From: an uncultured Clostridia bacterium
GTDB taxonomy: Bacteria; Bacillota; Clostridia; Lachnospirales; Cellulosilyticaceae
NCBI GenBank assembly: GCA_937921505.1
Contig: CAKZUB010000025.1
Coordinates: forward strand, 1-46,573
DNA: 46,573 bases
Direction: 5' to 3'
In this document: piece after piece, positions 7,227 to 17,313 of the stretch
Position numbering within the stretch: the first letter of the stretch is position 1
Layout: each line of letters begins with the position of its first letter
Notes under the pieces: generated by a model
What the model was told of the DNA's origin: nothing
Seen by the model: the letters and a program-made list of their open reading frames with translations, nothing else
Database searches by the model: none
Translations under genes and position numbers: made by a program

Positions 7227-10200
7227 ATGATAGATAAAATGGGATATTACACTATTAAAGATTATGATAAAATGCCACCTTTCTCAAGTTTTCTTGCGGG
7301 GGTAGCAGGTGTTACAGGCAAACCATTATGGACATTTTTTATTAATAGAGGGCAAGGAATAAGTGCTTTTGGGATTAGAGACAAAAATGGTTGTATGATG
7401 GAATTTTATCCTGCAAATGAAGCGTATAAACTGATTTATACTAATGGATTTAGGACCTTTGTTAAACTCGGCGAAGGTGAGGTTTATGAGCCTTTTGCAG
7501 TAAGTAGTAATAAGGCTATTTTTAGGACGATGAAAATTAAAAATAATGAACTACAGTTAGAAGAGGTAAATAATACACTTAATCTTAAGATTATAATTAC
7601 CTATTATATTGTACCTAATGAATCTTTTGGAGCGCTTGCAAGAAGAGTAGAGATAGAAAATCTAGGAGATCAAGCTATAGAAGCTGAAGTATTGGACGGC
7701 ATGCCTGCTCTTTTGCCATATGGTACCAACTTAAAAGATTATAAGGAAATTGGCAATACCTTAAGGAGCTGGATGCAAGCAGAGATTACGAGTGGAGATG
7801 TAGCAACATATAAGTTAAGAGCATCTAGTGAAGATGCGACGGAGATAAAAGTTATAGATAGTATGTATTACTACAAGGCATTAGATGAAGAAGGAAAAAG
7901 TCTGACTCCTATTATAGACCCTCTAAGTATTTTTGGTTATGACACTTCTTATGCGATGCCTATAGGTTTTTTTAACAGTAATAGCAGTGAAACAATGCAG
8001 TCTGTAAAAGTATGTTACAATAAAGTCCCCTCAGCTTTTTGCCACACTAAAAGAAGTATGATAGCACATCAAAAGATTATGATTTATAGCTATATGGGTT
8101 ATATCAATAAGCCAATAGACATAGAAGAAGTCAATGAAAAAGTAGCCATAAAAGATTATTTCGAAAGTCAGATGAACGTTTCAAATGCTCTTATAGATCA
8201 GATTACTTCTCATGTAGAAACACAAACAGCTTATCCTTTGTGGGATGCGTATGTTAAACAATCCTATATTGATAACGTTCAAAGAGGTGGGTATCCAGTA
8301 CAGTTAGGTAAAAAAACAAAGCATACCTATTATATTTACTCAAGAAAACATGGAGATCTTGAAAGAGACTATAATTTCTTTGCAATAGAGCCAAATTATT
8401 ACTCACAAGGAAATGCGAATTATAGAGATGTATGTCAGAATAGAAGGATGGATACTTATCTTCACTCGGATATAAAAGATGAAAATATTAAACTCTTTTA
8501 CGATCTTATTCAGATAGATGGCTATAACCCCCTTGTTATTAGTGGCAAAAAGTTTATAGTCACTGATGAGGTAGGACTCAGAGAAATCAAGGGAAGAATC
8601 TGTTCAAAAGAGAGTGAAAAGCTAGAAAATTTTCTTACACAAGAGTTTACAGTAGGCGATCTCTATGGCTATTTAAAAGAAGCGTACTGTGAAAAGCCCG
8701 ATCAAGTAGATGATAGTATGAATTACATAATTGATAGATGTGAAACAAGAATTAAAGCGGAGTTTGGAGAAGGATTCTGGATTGATCACTGGACGTATAC
8801 TCTTGATTTAGTAGAGCAATTTCTAGATATTTATCCAGATGAAAGAAAGTCCTTTTTAGTAGATGAAAAGAAGTATAGGTATTTTAATAGCCCTAAATAC
8901 GTATTACCAAGAAGTGAGAAGTATGTACTTGAAGCAGAAGGCGTTAGGCAATATCAAGGAGTTAAGACAAAAGAAGAAAAATTAACGAGTAACTGGTTAA
9001 ATACATCAAGAGGAGAAGTTTATACAACGCATTTAATGAGTAAGCTGCTTACATTAGCCCTAATTAAATTTTCAACTTTGGATCCTTATGGGCTAGGAAT
9101 AGAGATGGAAGCTGGAAAACCAGGCTGGAATGATGCTATGAATGGTATGCCAGGAATCCTAGGTTCCTCTACCGCCGAGATGTTCGAACTTAAAAGGTTA
9201 CTACATTTTATAGAGCAAAATCTGGATGTAGTAGTAAGACATGTGGAAATGCCTATTGAGTTTAGAGAATTGGTATTAGGAATGGAAGTAGCTTTAAAGA
9301 GGGTTTCTCAGCAAGAAATTTCACAGATTGATTACTGGGATACAGTAACTGTTTTAAGAGAAGAGTTTAGAGTACGAACGAAATATACAGTTATAGGGGA
9401 TGAGTATAAGCTGGAAACTTCACATATACAGCAATTAGTTGTATTTATGCTCCAAAAGATTGAAAAAGGCATTGATAAGCTAAAAGCGTTAAACGGAGAT
9501 ATTATACCAACCTTTTTATATTATGAAGTAGACAAGTTTGAAATTGAAGAAGATAGTACGCACAAAAAAGTGATTAAACCCACAGGTTTTAAATTACATG
9601 TCCTACCTGGTTTTTTAGAAGGGCCTGTAAAGTATCTCAAGACACAAATGCCTCCTGAGGAAAAAACAACACTCTATGAGCATATTAAAGCATCAGGGAT
9701 TTATGATCAAAAGTTAAAAATGTATAAGGTTTCAGAGTCACTAGAAGAGATATCTTATGAAATTGGGAGATCTAGAGTTTTTACACCAGGATGGTTAGAA
9801 CGGGAATCTGTTTTTATGCATATGTCCTTTAAATATATTTTGGAGCTTGTTAAGAATAAATTATATGAAGAATTCTTTGAGGATATGAAATATGCAGTTC
9901 CTGCTTTTATGAATCCAGAAATATATGGAAGAAGTTTACTTGAGAATTCATCATTTATCGCCAGTTCTGTAAATCCTGATAGTTTACTTCATGGAAGAGG
10001 GTTTATAGCAAGGTTAAGTGGTACAACAGCAGAATTTTTAAATATGTGGAAAATTATGATGACAGGACATACCTTGTTTAGCTATGAAAATGAGCTGCTA
10101 AGTTTTAAGCTTGAACCTATTTTAACAAAGGACTTTTTTGATAAGGATAATCAAGTTAAGACGACAATTCTTGGAAATATACAGGTGATTTATAGCAACA

Positions 10201-10367
10201 AGAACAGAGCGGATACTTTTGGTAAAGAGGGAAAAAGCATAAAAGATATGATCCTTTACTACACAAATGGCAAGCAAGTAAAAGTAGAAGGAAATGCGGT
10301 TAGTGGACAGTATGCGCAAGATATAAGAAATAAGAAGGTTACTCAAATTAGAGCGGATATTTACTAG
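7227..10367 (+). CDS. Large phosphorylase-family protein (GH94/GH161-like clan)
   Basis: A 1046-aa protein related to the GH94/GH149/GH161 phosphorylases. The N-terminal sandwich domain has FFINRGQGISAFGIRDKNG and ANEAYKLIYTNGFRTF. The catalytic barrel begins at GDLERDYNFF (~380), followed by SQGNANYRDVCQNRR, the counterpart of GRGWRDLWQD in the first enzyme. The position matching the catalytic Asp of GH94 (DWND) is Gly: GKPGWNDAMNG, G633-W-N-D636. The size and pairing with a laminaribiose-phosphorylase-like enzyme suggest a beta-1,3-oligoglucan phosphorylase (GH161-like); a 1,2-beta-oligoglucan phosphorylase is the main alternative. AAAAGGAG precedes the ATG. The product is inferred to be glucose 1-phosphate. 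Confidence 0.75.
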   Translation: MIDKMGYYTIKDYDKMPPFSSFLAGVAGVTGKPLWTFFINRGQGISAFGIRDKNGCMMEFYPANEAYKLIYTNGFRTFVKLGEGEVYEPFAVSSNKAIFRTMKIKNNELQLEEVNNTLNLKIIITYYIVPNESFGALARRVEIENLGDQAIEAEVLDGMPALLPYGTNLKDYKEIGNTLRSWMQAEITSGDVATYKLRASSEDATEIKVIDSMYYYKALDEEGKSLTPIIDPLSIFGYDTSYAMPIGFFNSNSSETMQSVKVCYNKVPSAFCHTKRSMIAHQKIMIYSYMGYINKPIDIEEVNEKVAIKDYFESQMNVSNALIDQITSHVETQTAYPLWDAYVKQSYIDNVQRGGYPVQLGKKTKHTYYIYSRKHGDLERDYNFFAIEPNYYSQGNANYRDVCQNRRMDTYLHSDIKDENIKLFYDLIQIDGYNPLVISGKKFIVTDEVGLREIKGRICSKESEKLENFLTQEFTVGDLYGYLKEAYCEKPDQVDDSMNYIIDRCETRIKAEFGEGFWIDHWTYTLDLVEQFLDIYPDERKSFLVDEKKYRYFNSPKYVLPRSEKYVLEAEGVRQYQGVKTKEEKLTSNWLNTSRGEVYTTHLMSKLLTLALIKFSTLDPYGLGIEMEAGKPGWNDAMNGMPGILGSSTAEMFELKRLLHFIEQNLDVVVRHVEMPIEFRELVLGMEVALKRVSQQEISQIDYWDTVTVLREEFRVRTKYTVIGDEYKLETSHIQQLVVFMLQKIEKGIDKLKALNGDIIPTFLYYEVDKFEIEEDSTHKKVIKPTGFKLHVLPGFLEGPVKYLKTQMPPEEKTTLYEHIKASGIYDQKLKMYKVSESLEEISYEIGRSRVFTPGWLERESVFMHMSFKYILELVKNKLYEEFFEDMKYAVPAFMNPEIYGRSLLENSSFIASSVNPDSLLHGRGFIARLSGTTAEFLNMWKIMMTGHTLFSYENELLSFKLEPILTKDFFDKDNQVKTTILGNIQVIYSNKNRADTFGKEGKSIKDMILYYTNGKQVKVEGNAVSGQYAQDIRNKKVTQIRADIY

Positions 10368-10437
10368 GGGAAACTAACATATAACAAAGACTATTGACAT
10401 AATACGAGGTGAAGTTTCACAATAAAACAAGTGGATA

Positions 10438-10466
10438 TTGAAGAAAAATTATAAAAAATATATAAT
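10438..10466 (+). promoter_or_regulatory. Putative sigma-A promoter of yesMN-like pair
   Basis: TTGAAG (10438-10443), a 17-nt spacer and TATAAT (10461-10466). The predicted start (~10473) would leave almost no leader before the AGAGGTG ribosome site, so the true start may differ. Confidence 0.45.
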
Positions 10467-10486
10467 TGGGATAGAGGTGAAAAATA

Positions 10487-12271
10487 ATGATGGGAGTATT
10501 TATGAAAAATAAAGAGAAAATTAAGCATCCACTTAAAATACGTACTAAAATCATTGTGGCATATAGTATTGTACTTATCTTATCATCTATCCTTACTTTT
10601 TTTGTATTTAATCGTATTAATAGTTATATTTTGCAGACAGAGCTACAAAAGGTATCGCTTCAGACCTTAACTGCGATGGATAAAAATATAGAAGGTATAT
10701 TTGATCAAATTAAAAATCTGTCTAACCTTATTTTTTATGATCCTAATATGCAGCAGGCGTTAGATGATATTAGTTCTGAAAATATTAATCATAAAAATCA
10801 GGCTAATATTACAAAAAGTATTATCAACATGTTATTAGCAGAAGAATATATTGGATCAGTCTACCTTTTTGATAAATACAGTAATTATTATCAATCGTAC
10901 AGAGCCGGAAACTATAGTACACGGATCACAGACTTGACTAAGGCACCTTGGTATTTAAAGGTTGAGGGGCTTCAAGGTGAACCGCTTCTTGTCAGAAACA
11001 GTGGGGGAGTGTTGATAAAAAGAAATGATCCAAGTATGTTCATTTCTGTTATTCAAAATATTATGAGTGTGGATACTTATAAAAAAATAGGCACACTTAT
11101 AGTCAATGTAGATGAAAAAAAGCTGCAGGATTATTTTCTTGAAGTAGGCAAGGAATATGGCTCGGAGTTTTTTATAATAGATTCAAAAAACGATTATATT
11201 GTACAACCAAGACAGTACATAGAGGTTATAGATGATCACTTATTACAAAAAGATGTCAAGAGTAAAGGAAGTACTATTTTAGAATTAAATGGCAAGAAGT
11301 TTATCTTAGCAAAAATTAAATCGGCAATAAGTGACTGGAGCCTTATTAGCGTAACCCCTATCACTTCTAACCAGCTAACAAGTAATATTAGGAATGTATT
11401 ATATATTCCTATCGTGATAATCAATTTTATTTTTATTTTTATTTGTGCAGTTTATCTGACGAGACTTATTTTTAATCCATTAAATGGTCTTCAGCATTAT
11501 ATGCAGCGGGTTGAAGAAGGAGAATTTATTAATGTTCCTATTGAAAAAGATACTGGAGATGAAATTATACGATTAAAAAAAGGTTTTAATAAGATGGTGA
11601 GGGCAATACAAACGCTCATAGAAGAAATAAAAATAGAGCAAAAGATTATTAGAAAAAATGAGCTTGATCTTATTCATGCTCAAGTTAATCCACATTTCTT
11701 ATATAACACATTGGATGCTGCAAGTGCACTTAATCTTATAGGGGATAACGCAGGAGCCTATGAGGTTGTACAACAGCTTGGTAATTTCTATCGTAATAGT
11801 CTAGGCAGAGGCAGAGATACGATTACAATTAAAGAGGAAATAGACTGTATAAAAAGCTATATTGCTATTTTAAATATTAGATATGATAACAAAATAAATT
11901 TAATACTTAAAATAGAAGATTCTATTCTAAATCTTAAGATTTTAAAACTTCTGCTACAACCCATTATTGAAAATGCAGTTTATCATGGTATCAGATATAA
12001 ACATAACTCTGGAGTAATTAGCATACAAGGGTATCGTGATGAAGATGAAGTTATTTTTATTGTTACAGATGATGGCAAAGGCATGAGTGAGGAAAAAATT
12101 GATGAAATCTTAGGCTATGAAGTAAACAATACAGCAAAAGGATTTGGCATCTATAGTGCGATGCAGCGCATAGCTATTTTTTATAATATTGAAAAACCTA
12201 TTACAATAACTAGTGAACTAGAGTGTGGCACAGAAATCACCATTAGAGTGAAGGTAATGGAGGAATGTTAA
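10487..12271 (+). CDS. YesM-type sensor histidine kinase
   Basis: A 594-aa membrane kinase of the LytS/YesM family. Residues ~22-45 form the first membrane helix. An extracytoplasmic dCache-like sensor domain (~46-300) follows, then a second helix (~303-327) and a HAMP linker. The kinase core has NPHFLYNTLD with phospho-acceptor H403, then an N box (PIIENAVYHG) and a glycine box (DDGKGMS). The next gene is its response regulator, with stop and start codons directly adjacent. In Firmicutes such pairs control neighbouring ABC sugar importers, which fits here. AGAGGTG supports the first ATG; starts two and five codons downstream are also possible. Confidence 0.93.
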   Translation: MMGVFMKNKEKIKHPLKIRTKIIVAYSIVLILSSILTFFVFNRINSYILQTELQKVSLQTLTAMDKNIEGIFDQIKNLSNLIFYDPNMQQALDDISSENINHKNQANITKSIINMLLAEEYIGSVYLFDKYSNYYQSYRAGNYSTRITDLTKAPWYLKVEGLQGEPLLVRNSGGVLIKRNDPSMFISVIQNIMSVDTYKKIGTLIVNVDEKKLQDYFLEVGKEYGSEFFIIDSKNDYIVQPRQYIEVIDDHLLQKDVKSKGSTILELNGKKFILAKIKSAISDWSLISVTPITSNQLTSNIRNVLYIPIVIINFIFIFICAVYLTRLIFNPLNGLQHYMQRVEEGEFINVPIEKDTGDEIIRLKKGFNKMVRAIQTLIEEIKIEQKIIRKNELDLIHAQVNPHFLYNTLDAASALNLIGDNAGAYEVVQQLGNFYRNSLGRGRDTITIKEEIDCIKSYIAILNIRYDNKINLILKIEDSILNLKILKLLLQPIIENAVYHGIRYKHNSGVISIQGYRDEDEVIFIVTDDGKGMSEEKIDEILGYEVNNTAKGFGIYSAMQRIAIFYNIEKPITITSELECGTEITIRVKVMEEC

Positions 12272-13879
12272 ATGGAACTTAGTGTGATGATTGTTGATGA
12301 TGAAAAGCTGGAACGTATTTTAATTAGAAAAAGCTTTGAGTGGGAAGAACATGGGTTTAAGGTAGTAGCGGAGGCAGATTCAGGTGAAAGTGCTATGTAT
12401 GGTGTCAAAACCTATATGCCAGATATCATTTTAACAGATATTAACATGCCTTTTATGGATGGCATAGCTTTTTCGGATTGGGTTAAGTCCTACCATCCTA
12501 GCTGTAAGATTGTAATGATTACAGGCTATAGAGAGTTTGAATATGCTCAAAAGGCTATTAAAATTGGAGTGGAGGATTTTCTTTTAAAGCCTATTAATAA
12601 AAAAGATATTGAGGAAGTTATTATAAAATTAAAGGGAGATATTAATAGGGAAAGATCACGGGACATAGAAGTTTCTAAGTTGAAGGTAGCCTATGATGCA
12701 AGTGAAGCTGTTTTAATGGAGAGCTTTCTTCAAAGATTAGTTGCCGGGAGGATAGAGGAAAGTGATAGCCTGCAAAAAATGAAGCTTTATAAACTAGAGT
12801 ACTTATTGGAAGGTTGTGTATGTGTCAATATAAAAATTGATGATCAATTAGAGGATATGAAATCAGATATCAATAAACAAAGGGAATCTATACATCAAAT
12901 TATTTTAAATGAATCATTAAATAGCTATAAGCAGAACTCATTTATCCATTATATAGGGAATGTCATTATTTTATTTGCAGTGGGTAAAAATGAAAAAATC
13001 ATAGTTGGAAGTCCTTTTTACCAATATATTGCAGAGCTTAAGAGGATTCTTAATTGCAAGCTAAATAGGAGCATAACAATAGGAATAGGAGAAGTTGAGC
13101 AAGGTATACAGGGAATAGCCAGAAGCTATAATCAATCAGTAAGAGCACTAGCGGGAAGAATTATTTATGGTAAAGATAGTCTTATAAGCTATGAGAGCTT
13201 TTATAAATTAAGTAAAGCAGATTCAAATAAAACCAGAATAGATCTTAAAGAATTTCCTTTCTGTCTTGAAAATAATTTAAAAGATAAAGCGTTTATACAT
13301 ATCGATGAGTATACAAACTCTCTTAAGAGAAGAGCTTCTGTTGATTTACATCAAATTCACATTAGAGTGGCAAATATTATGGCGGTGACACTGAATGTAT
13401 TAGATGCAAAAGGAAAAAGCTTTTCAGATGTATTTGGAACAGAACAATATATTTATGACCAAGCCTCACAGCTTGAGACAATTGATGAGGTAAATGTATT
13501 TTTAAAAGAATCCATAACGCGCGTCATGGTTTATTTAAACAGTATTAGAGGTAAGCGTGTACATAAGCTTATTCAAGAAGCACAAAAAATAATTGATGAA
13601 AGTATAGGAGACAGTACACTTACATTGAAAAGTTTATCAGCTTATCTTTATGTAAATGATAGCTATTTAAGCCGTACTTTTAAAAAAGAACTAGGAGAAA
13701 GTGTTATAGAGTATATCACGAGAAAACGCATTGAAAAGAGCATTGAGATTTTTAATACGACTGATCTTAAGGCTTATGAAGTAGCTGAGCAGGTAGGTAT
13801 TAATGATCCTCATTATTTTGGAGTATGTTTTAAAAAGTATACAGGAAAAACTATTAAAGAGTTTAAACAGTTAACTTAA
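12272..13879 (+). CDS. YesN-type response regulator with AraC output domain
   Basis: A 535-aa regulator. The N-terminal receiver has acidic pair DD (VDDEK), phosphorylation site D56 (ILTDINMPFMDG) and the conserved Lys of LLKPINKKD. A poorly conserved middle region (~130-425) leads to a C-terminal AraC-type double HTH (TLKSLSAYLYVNDSYLSRTF and YEVAEQVGINDPHYFGVCF). The ATG follows the kinase stop codon without a gap, so translation is coupled. It most likely activates the importer genes directly downstream, and perhaps the phosphorylase operon, in response to extracellular oligosaccharide. Confidence 0.93.
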   Translation: MELSVMIVDDEKLERILIRKSFEWEEHGFKVVAEADSGESAMYGVKTYMPDIILTDINMPFMDGIAFSDWVKSYHPSCKIVMITGYREFEYAQKAIKIGVEDFLLKPINKKDIEEVIIKLKGDINRERSRDIEVSKLKVAYDASEAVLMESFLQRLVAGRIEESDSLQKMKLYKLEYLLEGCVCVNIKIDDQLEDMKSDINKQRESIHQIILNESLNSYKQNSFIHYIGNVIILFAVGKNEKIIVGSPFYQYIAELKRILNCKLNRSITIGIGEVEQGIQGIARSYNQSVRALAGRIIYGKDSLISYESFYKLSKADSNKTRIDLKEFPFCLENNLKDKAFIHIDEYTNSLKRRASVDLHQIHIRVANIMAVTLNVLDAKGKSFSDVFGTEQYIYDQASQLETIDEVNVFLKESITRVMVYLNSIRGKRVHKLIQEAQKIIDESIGDSTLTLKSLSAYLYVNDSYLSRTFKKELGESVIEYITRKRIEKSIEIFNTTDLKAYEVAEQVGINDPHYFGVCFKKYTGKTIKEFKQLT

Positions 13880-14004
13880 GAGTAAAAATATTGCCTATTG
13901 TAATAAAGATATTCTATGTAGTCTTAACAGTATGTGAGATATAATAAGTTTACCAAGGGGGAAGTAACACACTTGGGTTACTATCAAAACTAGGAGGAAT
14001 GAAA

Positions 14005-15345
14005 ATGAAACTTACATTTAAAACAATGACGGCAATATTAATGGCTGCAACGATGGTATTAGGTAGTGCAGGATGTGCACCAAAAGGTGGAGAAACTACA
14101 CCAACAGCTAAAACAGAGACTAAAACAGAGACTAAAACAGACACTGCTAGTGCAGAAAAGGTTACTTTAAATGTTTGGCATCAATGGGCTAATGATACAA
14201 ATGAGCTGAAAGCGATTTATGATGCAGCTGTTACAGGATATATGGAAGAAAATCCAAATGTCACAATTAATTCACAAACACTTGATACAGCAGCTTATAA
14301 AACTAAAATTTCAACTGAGTTTGCAGGTAAAGCATCAGGAATAGACGTTTTTTATTACTGGGGAGCTGGCACGGCACAAAAGCTTGTTGACGCTGATAAG
14401 TTATTACCTTTAGATGAATACATAACAGAAGAAGTTAAAGCAAATGTTAGACCAGGAACAACAAATGCTTTTGAATTTGGTGGTAACACTTATTCACTTC
14501 CAACTTTTTCATGGTACATGGCATTATATTGCAATGAAGAACTTTTTGATAAAGCAGGAGCAACAGTTCCAACAACTTATGCTGAACTTTTAACAGCAGT
14601 TGAAAAGCTTTCAACACTAGAAGGAATTACACCGTTTGTTGGTGGAGCTAAAGATGGTTGGAATGCTGGATTTATCTACGAAGCACTTGCACTTAGAGAA
14701 GTAGGTGCAGAGAATATTAATAAAATGCTTAAAGGTGAAGCGAACTTTGATGATCCAGGATATAAAGTAGCGGCTGAAAAACTTATGGAATTATATAAAG
14801 TAGGTGCATTCGGTAAAAACCCACTTGAAACACCTCATCCAGATGCAGATGCAGCTTTTATTGGCGGAACAGCAGCGATGAGACTTATGGGAAGCTGGTA
14901 TGCTAATGGTATAGAAACTGATCCAGCATCAATGGTAAAAGGTAAAGTTAAAGTAGTTAAAATTCCAGTTATTGAAGGAAAAGGAAATGAAACGGACTTT
15001 GCTGGTGGATTTATAGAATCATTTTGGGTTAACAAAAATACAAACCATGTTGAGGAAGCAGCAAAATTTGCAATATACATTAATGAAGCAATGGGTAAAG
15101 GCGCACATGAAACAGGTACAGGATTTACAGGTTGGACTACACCAGTTGATGATAGTAACCTTAGTCCATTATTTGTAGAAATCAGTAAATTGGTTAATGA
15201 GGGCGAAGCAGCAGTGCTTGCTTGGGATACTGCGCTTGATGCTAATACAGCAAGTATTCACCTTGAGCAAGTTCAATCACTCTTTACTGCAAGTGGCGAT
15301 CCAGAAGCGTTTGTTCAGGCACATAAAGACGCAATTAATAAATAA
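14005..15345 (+). CDS. Sugar-binding lipoprotein of ABC importer
   Basis: A 446-aa family-1 extracellular solute-binding protein (MalE/UgpB type). It has a lipoprotein signal peptide with lipid-acceptor Cys at residue 24 (VLGSAGC). A Thr/Lys-rich linker follows, with a threefold TKTE repeat. The mature domain begins VTLNVWHQWAND. AGGAGG is only 1 nt from ATG 13999 but 7 nt from ATG 14005, so the second ATG is the likelier start. A TATAAT at 13940-13945 may be the -10 of the importer operon. Codon use is biased toward well-used codons, consistent with high expression. Ligand inferred: a gluco-oligosaccharide. Confidence 0.93.
   Translation: MKLTFKTMTAILMAATMVLGSAGCAPKGGETTPTAKTETKTETKTDTASAEKVTLNVWHQWANDTNELKAIYDAAVTGYMEENPNVTINSQTLDTAAYKTKISTEFAGKASGIDVFYYWGAGTAQKLVDADKLLPLDEYITEEVKANVRPGTTNAFEFGGNTYSLPTFSWYMALYCNEELFDKAGATVPTTYAELLTAVEKLSTLEGITPFVGGAKDGWNAGFIYEALALREVGAENINKMLKGEANFDDPGYKVAAEKLMELYKVGAFGKNPLETPHPDADAAFIGGTAAMRLMGSWYANGIETDPASMVKGKVKVVKIPVIEGKGNETDFAGGFIESFWVNKNTNHVEEAAKFAIYINEAMGKGAHETGTGFTGWTTPVDDSNLSPLFVEISKLVNEGEAAVLAWDTALDANTASIHLEQVQSLFTASGDPEAFVQAHKDAINK
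14107..14145 (+). repeat. Short tandem repeat in lipoprotein linker
   Basis: A 12-nt unit (ACTAAAACAGAG and variants) is repeated about three times and encodes the TKTE spacer between the lipidated Cys and the folded domain. Confidence 0.8.
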
Positions 15346-15390
15346 AAAATTACTCAATAAATAATAAAACAATTAACTGATAATTTTAGA

Positions 15391-15435
15391 GGATTATTAC
15401 TTAAGAAAGTATCACTTAAGTAATAATCCTTTCTT
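15391..15435 (+). terminator. Strong hairpin between binding protein and permeases
   Basis: GGATTATTACTTAAG (15391-15405) and CTTAAGTAATAATCC (15415-15429) are perfect 15-bp arms with TTTCTT after. In sugar ABC operons such a hairpin limits read-through and protects the upstream message. That gives more binding protein than permease. Confidence 0.8.
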
Positions 15436-15471
15436 AAAATAATATTAGCTAGAAAGGGAGGGAGCTCAATT

Positions 15472-16365
15472 ATGGACAAGGTTTTAGGTTCTAAAAAATA
15501 TATCGCAATTTTTGTACTGCCAGGATTATTATTATTTGTTGCTTTTGCAATATTACCGCTCTTAGTTACTGGCGTGTATAGTTTGTTTCAATATGATGGA
15601 ACAGGAGCAAAGGTATTTATTGGATTCCAAAATTATATTGATTTGTTTGTAAAAGATAAACACTTTATAAAGGCGCTCGTTAATTCATTTATACTTGCGG
15701 GAGCTTCAATATTTATTCAGATTCCTATATCGCTTACGCTTGCACTCATACTTGCAAAAGGGGTTAAGGGTGAAAAGTTTTTCAGAACAGTATATTTTGT
15801 TCCAGTTGTTATATCAAGTATGGTTATTGGTCAATTATGGATGAAAATATTTCATAGTCAGTACGGTATGCTCAATGTGCTTATAAGATTTTTTGGAGCA
15901 AAAGAATTTGAATTTGCATGGCTTGCGAATGAAAGTACTGCATTTCTAGCAACGGTTGTACCAAGCGTTTGGCAATATATAGGCTACCATATGCTTATTT
16001 TATATGCAGGAATTAAGGCTATATCTACAGACTATTATGAAGCAGCTCAAATAGATGGGGCAAATAACTTTCAGGTTGCGATCAAGATTACAATGCCACT
16101 CCTTGCACCTGTTATTAAGACCTGTGTGGTGTTTGCACTTGTAGGGTCGTTAAGAGCTTTTGATCTTGTTTATATTATGACATCTGGAGGACCAAATCGT
16201 GCAAGTGAAGTGTCAGCTACACTGATGTATGATAATTTATTTGGAAGAGGATTATATGGGTATGGTAGTGCACAAGCCTTTTTTATTGTATTAGAGTGTA
16301 TTATTATTAGCGTAGTTATTAATAGATTATTTAAAAAATCAGAAAATAATGCATCTGCAATATAA
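15472..16365 (+). CDS. ABC sugar importer permease (MalF/UgpA type)
   Basis: A 297-aa inner-membrane permease with about six membrane helices. The cytoplasmic coupling (EAA) loop is YYEAAQIDGANNFQVAIKIT followed by MPLLAP. AGGGAGG lies upstream of the ATG. It should pair with the next permease to form the channel. No ATPase gene is present in this cluster, so a shared MsmX-type ATPase encoded elsewhere is inferred. Confidence 0.94.
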   Translation: MDKVLGSKKYIAIFVLPGLLLFVAFAILPLLVTGVYSLFQYDGTGAKVFIGFQNYIDLFVKDKHFIKALVNSFILAGASIFIQIPISLTLALILAKGVKGEKFFRTVYFVPVVISSMVIGQLWMKIFHSQYGMLNVLIRFFGAKEFEFAWLANESTAFLATVVPSVWQYIGYHMLILYAGIKAISTDYYEAAQIDGANNFQVAIKITMPLLAPVIKTCVVFALVGSLRAFDLVYIMTSGGPNRASEVSATLMYDNLFGRGLYGYGSAQAFFIVLECIIISVVINRLFKKSENNASAI

Positions 16366-16378
16366 GGAGGCATGCGAA

Positions 16379-17281
16379 ATGAAAACACGTGTTACAAGAT
16401 CAGGAAGCTTTATAGAAGCTCAGCCTTATAAAGGTAAGCAAAAGATAAGTCTACAGAAAGTTAATATAAAAAAAGGAATACTGACAAGTATTTTATCTCT
16501 TATTGCAGTAACACAACTTTTTCCCCTTTACTGGTTGGTTGTATTTTCGTTAAAAGATAATGTAGAAAATTTAGGCGGAAATGTCCTAGGTCTTCCAAGA
16601 GTATGGAGATGGGACCATTATGTAACTGCATTAACGAATAGTCAGATTCCAAGGTTTTTCATGAACTCTGTTCTTTATTCAGGGATAACCGTTTGTATGG
16701 GAGGGATACTTGCAGCTATGGCTGCATATGGCATTATACGTATGAAATGGAAGTATAGTGGTTTGGCTTTAGGCATTTTTACATTAGGAATTATGATTCC
16801 GACTCATGCAGCTTTGCTTCCTCTTTTTCAAGTTTTAGACTTTTTAGGATTAAAAGGAGGGTATATAGGACTTATGCTTCCTTATGTTGCCTTTTCAATC
16901 CCTATGAGTGTTATGATTTTATCAAGTTTTTATAAATCTATTCCACGGGAGATTGAGGAAGCGGCCTACATAGATGGATGCGGCATAATGCAAACTTTTT
17001 GTGTCATTATCCTACCAATCATAAAGCCTGCTATTGCAACGACTTCTATTTTTGCTTTTCTAGGAAGTTGGAATGAGCTCTTATTTGCAAATACATTGAT
17101 TGATAATGGCATTTACAAGCCGCTGTCCGTTGGTATTATGTCTTTTGTGGGACAGTTTTCTACACAATGGGGGCTTATTGGAGCGGGGATGGTTATTTCA
17201 ACGTTTCCGACGATTCTTATTTATTTTATGCTAAGTAATCAAGTTCAGGAAAGCCTGATGGCAGGAGCTTTAAAAGGATAA
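16379..17281 (+). CDS. ABC sugar importer permease (MalG/UgpE type)
   Basis: A 300-aa permease with ~6 membrane helices after a ~35-residue basic cytoplasmic N-terminus. The EAA loop is [20 protein letters not shown] 16379 is chosen because AAGGAGG (16364-16370) is 8 nt upstream and overlaps the stop codon of the previous gene. An in-frame ATG at 16349 lies inside that gene and has no ribosome site. Partner of the preceding permease. Confidence 0.94.
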   Translation: MKTRVTRSGSFIEAQPYKGKQKISLQKVNIKKGILTSILSLIAVTQLFPLYWLVVFSLKDNVENLGGNVLGLPRVWRWDHYVTALTNSQIPRFFMNSVLYSGITVCMGGILAAMAAYGIIRMKWKYSGLALGIFTLGIMIPTHAALLPLFQVLDFLGLKGGYIGLMLPYVAFSIPMSVMILSSFYKSIPREIEEAAYIDGCGIMQTFCVIILPIIKPAIATTSIFAFLGSWNELLFANTLIDNGIYKPLSVGIMSFVGQFSTQWGLIGAGMVISTFPTILIYFMLSNQVQESLMAGALKG

Positions 17282-17313
17282 AAACATCTTATTATAGAGG
17301 GTGTGAAAACAGC

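Noticed and set aside
10394..10423. TTGACA upstream of the YesM-like gene as a promoter
   Set aside because: No acceptable -10 lies 16-18 nt downstream (CACAAT only). The TTGAAG-17-TATAAT at 10438 fits better.
15472..17281. Missing ABC ATPase as a sign of a broken importer
   Set aside because: Sugar importers of this type in Firmicutes usually share an ATPase encoded elsewhere, so absence of a local one is normal.
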